From 2-01-FULL-33-17 sp964474375 (GTDB lineage: Bacteria > Patescibacteriota > Minisyncoccia > Phycocordibacterales > UBA9973), in assembly GCA_964474375.1 (NCBI GenBank), contig CAYYSG010000018.1, positions 1-14,200 on the forward strand: a DNA stretch of 14,200 nt, written 5' to 3'. Shown piece by piece: positions 1-6,420 of the stretch (positions are counted from its first letter, which is position 1; every line of letters begins with the position of its first letter). The position numbers and the translations under genes were made by a program. The notes beneath the pieces were generated by a model, which saw only the letters and a list, made by a program, of their open reading frames with translations, was not told where the DNA came from and searched no databases.

Positions 1-31
1 AAGGTCCTCGGTTCGAGTCCGAGAAGCGGCT
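1..31 (+). tRNA. tRNA, 3' end only (T arm and acceptor strand); isotype undetermined
   Basis: The T arm is complete: stem 7-11 (ctcgg) pairs perfectly with 19-23 (ccgag) around the loop TTCGAGT at 12-18, the canonical T-psi-C-R-A loop. Bases 2-6 (aggtc) are a typical five-base variable loop. Bases 24-30 (aagcggc) are the 3' acceptor strand, implying a 5' strand GCCGCTT off the window, with U73 as discriminator at 31. The following bases are CA, not CCA, so the CCA end would have to be added after transcription. The anticodon lies outside the window; the acceptor and U73 would fit a Thr or Gly tRNA, but this is a guess. Confidence 0.88.
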
Positions 32-35
32 CAGC

Positions 36-72
36 AAACTAAAACCTCCCTTATTAAGGGAGGTTTTAGTTT
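36..72. terminator. Bidirectional intrinsic terminator between convergent tRNA and thioredoxin-like gene
   Basis: Bases 36-52 and 56-72 are perfect inverted repeats (17 bp stem, 3-nt loop). The GC-rich core (cctccc/gggagg) is flanked on each side by A/T-rich arms, giving a T-rich 3' side on both strands. It can stop the tRNA transcript on the plus strand and the thioredoxin-like transcript on the minus strand. It reaches into the stop codon of the minus-strand gene (71-73). Confidence 0.85.
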
Positions 73-754
73 AATTAGTTTTAGCTTTAGCTGCTGTTTG
101 TTTTTCTAACTTCTCTAACTCAGATTTCATTTTTAGAATATCAGGACTCGCTTTTTCTATTTCTTCCATTGACTTGAATCCGGTATATAGCTTTTCGTTT
201 ATAACCAGTGCTGGCAATTTTGTGTCTTCCACTTTAAAGATTTTTATTAGTGACTGGAGTGCCGTTAGTTCCAAATTATAGTCGAATGAATATATTCTAG
301 CTTCTGGATATTTCTTACGCAACTCTGTCAGTACAGCAGACTGTTTTATACATTCGCTACAATTTTCAGCGGTAGTATAGAAATAAAATATTGGTACAAC
401 AGTAGTGCCACATTTAGCTTTGATCTTTTGCATCAAAAGGTAGTCTTTGATTTCCAGTAGCGAATAGTAGCGCTTGAGCTCAGTGACTTCTTCTTTGTTA
501 CGAATGTTTTGTTCACTATAGGCTATTTTGTCAGCTAGCTCGTTCAGTGTGTCAGACAGTGTGTTCGCTGCCACGTCCTTACAGGATAGCTCCTGTAATA
601 ATTGAAACTGCGTTTCGGACGACATTATGTCGATAGCGACAGTATCCTGAATTGATTTAATGTTCTTGATTTTCCTACCAGAAAGAAATGACGACAAAGC
701 CAATGTTGTTAAAAACAAAGCCGCCGTTATAACAAAAACCACAACATAGCGCAT
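71..754 (-). CDS. Membrane-anchored thioredoxin-fold protein with CSEC motif
   Basis: Probable extracytoplasmic thiol-disulfide protein. From the ATG at 754 (227 aa) it has a very short N-tail, one hydrophobic segment (about residues 2-24), a helical charged region, and a C-terminal thioredoxin-like domain. That domain shows the pattern strand, CxxC (C-S-E-C, residues 132-135), helix, then a proline after a strand (KLPALV, P181) that fits the cis-Pro loop facing the active site. Two further cysteines (C58, C115) lie between the anchor and the domain. An in-frame ATG at 772 adds six residues, but I chose 754 because GAGGA lies five bases upstream of it and nothing similar precedes 772. It is the second gene after the glycosyltransferase (35 nt gap) and ends in the shared terminator. 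The fold and topology are well supported; the partner and the redox direction are not visible. The family name is unknown to me. Confidence 0.85.
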   Translation of the reverse strand: MRYVVVFVITAALFLTTLALSSFLSGRKIKNIKSIQDTVAIDIMSSETQFQLLQELSCKDVAANTLSDTLNELADKIAYSEQNIRNKEEVTELKRYYSLLEIKDYLLMQKIKAKCGTTVVPIFYFYTTAENCSECIKQSAVLTELRKKYPEARIYSFDYNLELTALQSLIKIFKVEDTKLPALVINEKLYTGFKSMEEIEKASPDILKMKSELEKLEKQTAAKAKTN

Positions 755-758
755 AGTA

Positions 759-763
759 TCCTC
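759..763 (-). promoter_or_regulatory. Shine-Dalgarno sequence fixing the start of the thioredoxin-like gene
   Basis: The minus strand reads GAGGA-tact-ATG, a good anti-SD match at normal spacing before the ATG at 752-754. It lies inside the longer reading frame that starts at 772 and so favours the shorter protein. It also shows that this genome uses SD sites for a gene inside an operon, in contrast to the SD-less first genes nearby. Confidence 0.7.
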
Positions 764-789
764 TTTTTTCATATACTAATAGATTATCA

Positions 790-2055
790 TTAAATTCCTC
801 TTGCGTCACGCTCTTCGGTCCAACTAGCCTGATAGCCCTTCAAGGCGTTGTAGATGGCCTTCATAAGCCAAAATGGGGCTACTATGCTGTATATAAAGAA
901 GAATAGGATTATATTAAAAGACCATTTTATCTTACCTTGTTTGATTTTTTGGCCAATAAAAAGAGAATTAAATACAGCTAGGTAGACCAATATTGTAATA
1001 AACAATATCGCGCTAGTTGGCACGTAGAACCAGTCTAATACTACTTCCCCTGTACCAAAGACCGAGCCATTGGCCGAAATAGTCAAAACCTTTTTATACA
1101 AGAAACTGACAATGTTATAAATAGTAAAAAAGAAAAGAAATATCACAGACAATACTGACACAATACCCGAAGGCAATGTTATAAACCCGATATTTCCGTA
1201 TTGTTTACGAAAAACTAAGTGCCTATAATCAAAAACATTTTTAATAAAACCATATATCCAACGTAGTCTTTGACGATAAAGTCCGCGTACATCGTGTGGT
1301 CCAATTGTATACACAAATGCGTCCGGTGCATGCTCGATGCGCATATGGTTTTCCTTCATACGCAGGGCTATTTCCTGATCTTCAGTGTTATGGGCATGGC
1401 GGTATGGTCCTATTTGGTCAAATACTGTTTTGCGAAAAATTGAAAATGGCCCCGGAGTAACATGAATAGCGTCCACGAAAGAAAGCATTTTTTTTACAAA
1501 AATAGAAAAATCGTACTCTACAGACTGAGCACGTTGTACTAAGGTTTTCGGGTTGTGAGTTACAATAGTTGGAGCTACAGCCATGACATCCGGCGAAAAG
1601 AAATAAGTCATGATACGTTTCAACGATTCAGGGTGAACCATAGAATCAGAATCTAAGCAGCCCACGAATTGTGTATGCGAATTTTCAAGCCCCAGGTTAT
1701 TTGCAGTATATTTACCACCGTTACTCTTTGTAAAAAGTTTGATTTGTGGATGGTCTTTATACTGCTGCATTACTTGCCAAGTATCGTCGGTTGAACCATC
1801 ATCGACTATGTTTATAAAAAGCTTGTCTTGTGGGTAGTCTAATTTTAGCAGTGAATCTACTGTTTTTTCTATATTGTGTGATTCATTATAAGCTGGAACA
1901 GTAACAGTAACACCTGGGTAGTCCGGTAGTTCTATTTTTTCAGTACGAACAAGCAAATCTTTTCTTTTTTGTAGGAATACATATAAAAAAAACACCTGCA
2001 CGTATAGCGATACAAATGAAAATGAGTAAAAAAGTATCTCCCGAAAATTGTCCAT
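790..2055 (-). CDS. Processive family-2 glycosyltransferase, membrane-embedded (PgaC/IcaA/NodC-like)
   Basis: Likely an inner-membrane polysaccharide synthase that transfers sugars from UDP-sugars on the cytoplasmic face and helps export the chain. The 421 aa read in order: one N-terminal membrane helix (about 8-28); a GT-A catalytic domain with VPAYNE (53-58), VDDGSTDD (84-91), the metal-binding DSDS (135-138), the catalytic-base TED (224-226) and Q-R-L-R-W (262-266, the QxxRW motif of processive GT2 enzymes); then three to four C-terminal membrane segments (about 291-320, 342-368, 380-402). Length and topology match the PgaC/IcaA type of beta-glycan synthases, but the sugar cannot be told from sequence. 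It is the first gene of a two-gene unit with the thioredoxin-like protein. No SD precedes the ATG; an extended -10 lies 11 nt upstream. Confidence 0.92.
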   Translation of the reverse strand: MDNFREILFYSFSFVSLYVQVFFLYVFLQKRKDLLVRTEKIELPDYPGVTVTVPAYNESHNIEKTVDSLLKLDYPQDKLFINIVDDGSTDDTWQVMQQYKDHPQIKLFTKSNGGKYTANNLGLENSHTQFVGCLDSDSMVHPESLKRIMTYFFSPDVMAVAPTIVTHNPKTLVQRAQSVEYDFSIFVKKMLSFVDAIHVTPGPFSIFRKTVFDQIGPYRHAHNTEDQEIALRMKENHMRIEHAPDAFVYTIGPHDVRGLYRQRLRWIYGFIKNVFDYRHLVFRKQYGNIGFITLPSGIVSVLSVIFLFFFTIYNIVSFLYKKVLTISANGSVFGTGEVVLDWFYVPTSAILFITILVYLAVFNSLFIGQKIKQGKIKWSFNIILFFFIYSIVAPFWLMKAIYNALKGYQASWTEERDARGI

Positions 2056-2066
2056 AAAACTTGTTC

Positions 2067-2075
2067 ATTATAGCA
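2067..2075 (-). promoter_or_regulatory. Extended -10 promoter of the glycosyltransferase gene
   Basis: The minus strand reads TGC-TATAAT, a perfect extended -10. At standard geometry transcription starts near 2060, leaving about 5 nt before the ATG at 2053-2055. A -35 at 17 bp spacing (ttctta) is poor, which is common with extended -10 elements. No SD is present between the two. Confidence 0.65.
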
Positions 2076-2117
2076 CAAAATGAGTGTTTTAAGAACCCTG
2101 CCTTAAAATATACACCA

Positions 2118-2126
2118 TGATATAAT
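2118..2126 (+). promoter_or_regulatory. Extended -10 promoter of the DsbA-like gene, predicting a leaderless mRNA
   Basis: The plus strand reads TGA-TATAAT, with the last T seven bases before the ATG at 2134. Standard geometry puts the start of transcription at about 2133, essentially at the start codon. No SD and no recognisable -35 are present. Together with the facing promoter at 2067-2075 this makes a compact 78-bp divergent promoter region. Confidence 0.68.
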
Positions 2127-2133
2127 ATCTAGT

Positions 2134-2901
2134 ATGGAACCAAATATAGAAAATAACCAACCAGTTTCCAATGCAGAAAACCAGCCTGCTATGGAACAAA
2201 ACATTAAAACTAACAGCCCTAGTAACCAATTAACAATGCCTGTAGCTATACTTATCGGTAGTGTACTGATTGCCTTGGCTCTAATACTAAGCAATGGTGG
2301 CGGTACATCAAAAAAATCTGATGATAAAATAAAAGTTACCGACAGTATAAGAAAACTTGAACCTATCACAAGCAGTGACCATATTCGTGGAGATTTAAAA
2401 AATGCAAAAGTTGCTGTTGTGGAATTCTCTGACCTTGAATGTCCTTATTGTAAGCAACTTCATCCAGTTATGATAAGCATGACTGAAACATACGGTAAAG
2501 ATGTGGCTTGGGTTTACAGACATTTCCCACTGGAATCTATCCACCCGAATGCTCGCCCTGCAGCCCACGCATCTGAATGTGTAGCTGAAGTAGCTGGTAA
2601 TGATGGGTTCTGGAAATTCATCGATGGTGTGTTTGAATGGAGTGGATCAGGTAGCCCATTTGAACCAAACAACCTTGCAACAATAGTAAACGCTAGTGGT
2701 GTAGACACAAATACATTTAACGAATGTCAGCAAAGTTACAGACACAATGCTAAAATTGATTCTCAAATAGACGATGCGGTCAACGCTGGTGCTGGTGGTA
2801 CACCCGACCTAACAGTAGTAGACCTAAAAACTGGTGAAGCCGTACATGTAGGTGCTGACCCAAGTATGCTAGCTCAGGTACTAGAGCAATTGTTAAAATA
2901 A
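2134..2901 (+). CDS. DsbA-like thiol-disulfide oxidoreductase, membrane-anchored
   Basis: Probably introduces or shuffles disulfides in exported proteins. The 255 aa comprise an Asn/Gln/Pro-rich N-tail (1-33), one membrane helix (about 35-53), a linker, and a DsbA-family thioredoxin-fold domain (Thioredoxin_4 type). The active site is C-P-Y-C (103-106) after the strand VAVVEFSDLE; an inserted helical region follows, and the cis-Pro loop is GGTP (P224). A second cysteine pair (C149, C198) sits in the helical insert, as in several anchored DsbA-like proteins of Gram-positive and CPR bacteria. The N-in, C-out topology puts the domain outside the membrane. It is transcribed alone, diverging from the glycosyltransferase/thioredoxin-like unit, and ends in a strong hairpin. 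The fold is certain; the oxidase role rests on the CPYC motif. Confidence 0.93.
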   Translation: MEPNIENNQPVSNAENQPAMEQNIKTNSPSNQLTMPVAILIGSVLIALALILSNGGGTSKKSDDKIKVTDSIRKLEPITSSDHIRGDLKNAKVAVVEFSDLECPYCKQLHPVMISMTETYGKDVAWVYRHFPLESIHPNARPAAHASECVAEVAGNDGFWKFIDGVFEWSGSGSPFEPNNLATIVNASGVDTNTFNECQQSYRHNAKIDSQIDDAVNAGAGGTPDLTVVDLKTGEAVHVGADPSMLAQVLEQLLK

Positions 2902-2908
2902 ATTTACC

Positions 2909-2946
2909 AACATAAAAACTCCGGATAAATCCGGAGTTTTTATGTT
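2909..2946. terminator. Bidirectional intrinsic terminator between DsbA-like gene and Nudix gene
   Basis: Bases 2909-2925 and 2930-2946 are perfect inverted repeats (17 bp stem, loop taaa). The core ctccgga/tccggag is flanked by A5 and T5 tracts, so both strands get a U-run after a GC stem. It ends the plus-strand DsbA-like transcript and the long minus-strand cluster. Its right edge overlaps the probable Nudix stop codon (2945-2947). Confidence 0.9.
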
Positions 2947-3311
2947 ATTTAGTATAGGCTTCTACTTCTTTAAAAGAATGCTCNNNNNNNNNNNNNNNNN
3001 NNNNNNNNNNNNNNNNNNNNNNNNNNNNNNNNNNNNNNNNNNNNNNNNNNNNNNNNNNNNNNNNNNNNNNNNNNNNNNNNNNNATCCTTTTTATTCATAT
3101 AAAAAGTTATTTCACCGATCTTTTTTATTTGCTCTAGTTCTATTTCAGCTTCTTCTTTTACTTCTCTTATTATGGCTTCGTATGGATTCTCCCCTGGCTC
3201 AGTCTTACCACCGTAACCATTATATTTATCCTTACCAAATCCATACTTTTTTTTACCCAAAAGAATTTTATTTCCTTCTTTTATTAAAATAAGAGTAAGT
3301 TCGGTTTGCAT
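2945..3311 (-). CDS. MTH1/MutT-like Nudix hydrolase, interrupted by an assembly gap
   Basis: Likely hydrolyses oxidised purine nucleoside triphosphates in the cytosol. The first 76 residues match the MTH1 pattern: N-G-Y-G-G-K (31-36, MTH1 has NGFGGK) and a Nudix box G-x5-E-x7-R-E-V-x-E-E (G35 to E54), with the usual Gly near its end replaced by E56. A run of 100 N follows. If the N count is taken literally the frame ends at 2970 with the tail A-F-F. A neighbouring frame reads EHSFKEVEAYTK then TAA at 2945-2947, which resembles the MTH1 C-terminus (ILDYTLREVDTV), so I end the gene there. MTH1 has about 156 residues, so some 65-75 residues are hidden, more than 100 N allows. The start lies one base after the stop of the preceding membrane-protein gene, suggesting translational coupling. 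Confidence 0.82.
2984..3083. other. Assembly gap of 100 N inside the Nudix gene
   Basis: Exactly 100 N, the usual placeholder for a gap of unknown length. The flanks belong to one gene but lie in different frames if 100 is taken as the true size. Homology suggests roughly 200 bp are missing. Confidence 0.95.
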
Positions 3312-3312
3312 A

Positions 3313-3528
3313 TTATTTCTTTTGGTAAAAATTCTCGTAAGTTTTAATAGCCAACATTATAGCCACAAGCCCGTTTACAATTATAAAAGGAATATCGTTA
3401 AGAATAACCGCATGTATTGTTAACACGATACTTGCTATAAAATTTATCGGCGCAAAATACTTATCCTTTTTAATAATAAGGAAAACGTATCCAGATATAA
3501 GTATTACAAGTCCAATGTAGCCTATCAT
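3313..3528 (-). CDS. Small membrane protein (71 aa), resembles CBU_0592-type domain proteins
   Basis: From the ATG at 3528 the protein has three hydrophobic segments: about 1-20, 26-44 (with an N-F-I-A-S-I pattern), and 47-63 (with P-F-I-I-V-N-G). A basic K-K-D-K turn follows the first, and the C-terminus is charged (YENFYQKK). The pattern of an Asn in helix 2 and a Pro-x4-Asn in helix 3 recalls small CBU_0592-like membrane domains, from memory and unconfirmed. An in-frame TTG at 3534 would add two residues; I prefer ATG because AGG lies eight bases upstream. It lies 20 bp after rpoD and one base before the Nudix start, so it is probably cotranscribed with both. No function can be assigned. 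Confidence 0.72.
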   Translation of the reverse strand: MIGYIGLVILISGYVFLIIKKDKYFAPINFIASIVLTIHAVILNDIPFIIVNGLVAIMLAIKTYENFYQKK

Positions 3529-3548
3529 AAACAAAACCTACTACAGGA

Positions 3549-4856
3549 TTAATCGAAATAATTACGTAAGCGCATTATTTTTTGGTGAGTGCGCAATTTC
3601 TCATGAACTTTGGCTTCGATTTGACGGATACGTTCACGAGTAACTTGGAATTCTTGACCAACTTCTTCCAGTGTATGCTGTACACCGTCGAGCAAGCCAA
3701 AACGTAGTTCAAGTATACGGCGCTCTTTTGGTGAAAGTTCGTTTAAAACTTCACGGATTTGGTCTTGGAGTATACGGCGAGATGATTCTTGGTCAGGGCG
3801 CAAAATTTTGTCATCAGCAATAAAATCACCTCGAGCTGACTTGTCCTCGTCGTCCCCAATAGGCTGTTCGAGTGATACCGTTTCCTGGTTGATTTGCTGA
3901 ATCATATGTATTTTATCAACTTCGATACCCATTTCCACGGCTATTTCTTCCGGCATTGGTTCACGGCCCAAATCTTGCCCAAGACGACGTAGAACTTGTT
4001 TGTATTTAGAAATAGTTTCAACCATATGAACCGGAATACGGATAGTACGTGACTGGTCAGCCAATGCACGTGTTATGGACTGACGGATCCACCATGTAGC
4101 GTAAGTTGAAAATTTGAAGCCTTTTGTCCAATCGAATTTTTCAACTGCTTTGAATAGCCCCAGGTTACCTTCTTGAATCAAATCTAGTAATGAAAGGTCT
4201 GCAGATCTTCCGACATATTTTTTCGCAATAGAAACAACAAGACGCAAGTTTGCACGAGCTAGAATATTCTTAGCTTCATTGTCGCCTGTTAGTATACGGC
4301 GAGCCAAATCACGCTCGTCCGCAGCAGAAACAAGAGCGTACTGCCCTATTTCACGCAGGTACATTTGAATCGAGTCGTACTGACTAGCTGGAACATCACG
4401 CAAGACTTTGTCATTAGCCTTCATAGCGTCCACGTCCAAATCCAACAAATTACCACCCTCTAATACATCAATATGCACTAGTTGGAAAATTTCATAAAGC
4501 TCATCTAGCAATGGAATATTGTGTTCGATATCCGGAAATTCTTTCAGTATTTCATCGTATGTAATAAACCCACGCTTTTTACCTTTGGTTAAAAGCAATT
4601 GTTTTTTGTCTTCAATTGCACTTTTGTTTTTACTTATTGGTAGTGATTTTTTTTCAATAACTGCTGTTTTTTTAGGAGCAGCTTTTTTATTAACAACTTT
4701 TTTTGGAGCTGGTTTCTTTGGTGCTACCTTTTTAACTGACTTCTTGACTGGTTTTTTAGGAGCAGCTTTTTTTACCACCTTCCCGCCTTGCCGGCCGGCA
4801 GGTTTTGGAGCTGGTTTCTTTATAGGTTTTTTAGTTATTTTTTTCTTGGTTGGCAT
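3549..4856 (-). CDS. rpoD: Primary RNA polymerase sigma factor (RpoD/SigA, sigma-70 group 1)
   Basis: Directs RNA polymerase core to housekeeping promoters. The 435 aa contain a Lys/Pro/Ala-rich tail (1-80), a region 1.1-like domain (about 88-140), region 1.2 (158-190), region 2 with the -10-melting segment around F-S-T-Y-A-T-W-W-I-R-Q (249-259), region 3 (275-350), and region 4 ending in the -35 recognition helix-turn-helix (T-R-E-R-I-R-Q-I-E, 406-414). Region 1.1 plus strict region 2 motifs mark it as the primary sigma. The basic tail is unusual: repeated A-P-K-K units resemble histone H1 tails, and a GC-rich palindrome encodes G-R-Q-G-G within it. It lies 11 bp downstream of dnaG, as in the widespread dnaG-rpoD arrangement. 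An exact TATAAT ends 10 nt before its ATG and there is no SD, suggesting its own near-leaderless transcript besides read-through. Confidence 0.96.
   Translation of the reverse strand: MPTKKKITKKPIKKPAPKPAGRQGGKVVKKAAPKKPVKKSVKKVAPKKPAPKKVVNKKAAPKKTAVIEKKSLPISKNKSAIEDKKQLLLTKGKKRGFITYDEILKEFPDIEHNIPLLDELYEIFQLVHIDVLEGGNLLDLDVDAMKANDKVLRDVPASQYDSIQMYLREIGQYALVSAADERDLARRILTGDNEAKNILARANLRLVVSIAKKYVGRSADLSLLDLIQEGNLGLFKAVEKFDWTKGFKFSTYATWWIRQSITRALADQSRTIRIPVHMVETISKYKQVLRRLGQDLGREPMPEEIAVEMGIEVDKIHMIQQINQETVSLEQPIGDDEDKSARGDFIADDKILRPDQESSRRILQDQIREVLNELSPKERRILELRFGLLDGVQHTLEEVGQEFQVTRERIRQIEAKVHEKLRTHQKIMRLRNYFD
4787..4802. repeat. GC-rich palindrome inside the sigma-factor tail
   Basis: The core 4789-4800 (tgccggccggca) is a perfect 12-bp palindrome, extended to 16 bp with one mismatched pair. 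Every position from 4790 to 4799 is G or C, in a gene whose surroundings are AT-rich. In frame it encodes the P-A-G-R-Q-G-G stretch (residues 19-25), out of character with the Lys/Pro/Ala repeats around it. It looks like a small dispersed repeat inserted in frame, but only one copy is visible here. Confidence 0.55.
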
Positions 4857-4866
4857 ATGAGTATTT

Positions 4867-4872
4867 ATTATA
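4867..4872 (-). promoter_or_regulatory. -10 element upstream of rpoD, overlapping the dnaG stop codon
   Basis: The minus strand reads TATAAT across the end of dnaG, overlapping its stop codon (4868-4870). The predicted transcription start is about 4860, only 4 nt before the rpoD ATG. I see no good -35 and no extended -10, and there is no SD. The element is exact but the region is AT-rich, so chance is possible. Confidence 0.45.
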
Positions 4873-6412
4873 TATTACGACGCTTTTGCTTTATTAATTC
4901 AATCTTTTTTTGAAGATTTGTGTAATTAGTGATTAAATCCTTGTCATTTTCATTTTTCAATAATTCGGATTTTACTTTGGCTACTATAGCACGAATTACA
5001 GATTCTTCATACTGGAGTTTTACATCTTCCACAAAACTAGCATTGCCTCCGGACTTCATAAAACTAATTTCGGCAGCCAGTGATAATTCTTCTTTTTTAA
5101 GACTAGTTGACTCTAGATCGTCCCTAGCTATATCTTCCGGAACTTCTTCCTTTAGCCATTTTTTTAAATTGTCCCTGTAGTCTTTTAAAGGTCCATCTAT
5201 TAATTCGCTAGCGTAGATTAATCCGTAAAGTTTGTCTTTTATGTCAATTATTTTATTGTCCGATTCTTTAGTGTCTAAAATATTTTGGATATTTGAACTA
5301 TTCGGATTTTCATTTTTTAACGCATCAATGTCTTTGATTATGTATTCCACCGGAATAGAGAAATATTTTTCTACAATTCGAGCTGACTCGTGCCTGTCAA
5401 CAGAATTATTTTGCAATTTTATTATTGGAAAAATTATTTCTTTGACTTCGTTTATTTGTTTGTCCCGGGGAATCTTTTTTTCGATTATTCGTAAGCACAA
5501 TGATTCTATCGGGGGCGTGGATTCTTTTAATACATTTTTCCATATATCAACCCCACCATCACCTGACAATATATCCGCGGGGTCTTTCGAACCGGGAATA
5601 TTTTTAACCATTTTAATATTTATTCCCAGAGGCAGTGCTTCTCTGATCACTCTGATTTTAGCCTTTTCACCAGCATCATCGGAATCAAGCGCCAGTATCA
5701 TATTCTTCGAAAGCCTNNNNNNNNNNNNNNNNNNNNNNNNNNNNNNNNNNNNNNNNNNNNNNNNNNNNNNNNNNNNNNNNNNNNNNNNNNNNNNNNNNNN
5801 NNNNNNNNNNNNNNNNGAATCTTCTATTGGAAACATTATTCTAGAACGGAATCGGTCATATACGCCCTTTTCACCTTCTATACCCATGCCGGATTTTATG
5901 ATGGACTCATTAGTAAAACCACTTTGTTTCAAATGATCATACAGTCCGGACCAGCCTGGCAATGCAAAGCCGATTCTAAAGTTTTTTATAGTTTCGTCTG
6001 TTACTCCGCGTTTTTTCAAATATTCAATTGCTTTTGAGTCAGAATGCAACGTATTTTCAAAATATTGTGCAGATTTTTCAAGAACTAAATATAGTAATTC
6101 TTTTTTATCAATGCTTTCTTTTGAAACAGGTGCCAACGTGACTCCAGCTCGTTTTGCTAGCTCATTCAATGCCCCACGAAAGTCTAACCCTTCGTAACGC
6201 TCAACGAATGAAAAAATATCACCCTTTTCACCACAACCGAAACAATAGTATGTCCCTCTGTCAGGTGATACATAAAAGCTGGCTGATTTTTCATTATGGA
6301 ACGGGCAACGAGCACAAAGATACTTACCCTTGTGCTCGAGAGTTATATAAGAACCGACTACAACATCAATAGGTAGTCTAGATTTGATTTCTTCTACATG
6401 ACCACCTTGCAT
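4868..6412 (-). CDS. dnaG: DNA primase DnaG, interrupted by an assembly gap over the Toprim core
   Basis: Makes RNA primers for chromosome replication. The CHC2 zinc-binding domain is at the N-terminus, with C-P-F-H (36-39) and C-F-G-C (57-60). The primase N-lobe follows (about 105-198) up to F-P-I-E-D, then a run of 100 N. The sequence resumes in the Toprim domain with A-L-D-S-D-D-A-G, the acidic metal-binding motif. The preceding Toprim motif (V-E-G-Y-M-D in E. coli) is absent because it lies in the gap. The C-terminal part, with a lysine-rich end, is poorly conserved and would bind the helicase. Comparison with E. coli DnaG gives about 85-90 residues between the flanks, not 33, so the real protein is about 565-570 aa. 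The gene lies between rpoC (9 bp) and rpoD (11 bp). There is no SD; a TATAAT lies 8 nt upstream of the ATG. Confidence 0.95.
   Translation of the reverse strand: MQGGHVEEIKSRLPIDVVVGSYITLEHKGKYLCARCPFHNEKSASFYVSPDRGTYYCFGCGEKGDIFSFVERYEGLDFRGALNELAKRAGVTLAPVSKESIDKKELLYLVLEKSAQYFENTLHSDSKAIEYLKKRGVTDETIKNFRIGFALPGWSGLYDHLKQSGFTNESIIKSGMGIEGEKGVYDRFRSRIMFPIEDXXXXXXXXXXXXXXXXXXXXXXXXXXXXXXXXXXRLSKNMILALDSDDAGEKAKIRVIREALPLGINIKMVKNIPGSKDPADILSGDGGVDIWKNVLKESTPPIESLCLRIIEKKIPRDKQINEVKEIIFPIIKLQNNSVDRHESARIVEKYFSIPVEYIIKDIDALKNENPNSSNIQNILDTKESDNKIIDIKDKLYGLIYASELIDGPLKDYRDNLKKWLKEEVPEDIARDDLESTSLKKEELSLAAEISFMKSGGNASFVEDVKLQYEESVIRAIVAKVKSELLKNENDKDLITNYTNLQKKIELIKQKRRNI
5717..5816. other. Assembly gap of 100 N inside dnaG
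   Basis: Exactly 100 N, the same placeholder length as the gap at 2984-3083. The flanking frames agree only by chance. By comparison with E. coli DnaG roughly 255-270 bp should be here, including the first Toprim motif. Confidence 0.95.
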
Positions 6413-6420
6413 ACTGTAAT

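Noticed and set aside
755..772. Upstream ATG at 772 for the thioredoxin-like gene
   Set aside because: It lacks an SD and would place the good GAGGA site inside the coding sequence; the ATG at 754 follows that site at normal spacing.
2103..2369. 88-aa reading frame antisense to the start of the DsbA-like gene
   Set aside because: It is the complement of a clear gene with a membrane helix, which gives hydrophobic antisense frames; no SD or family likeness.
2970..2972. Stop codon ending the Nudix protein with A-F-F
   Set aside because: It depends on the N run being exactly 100 bases. The other frame gives a family-like C-terminus ending at 2945.
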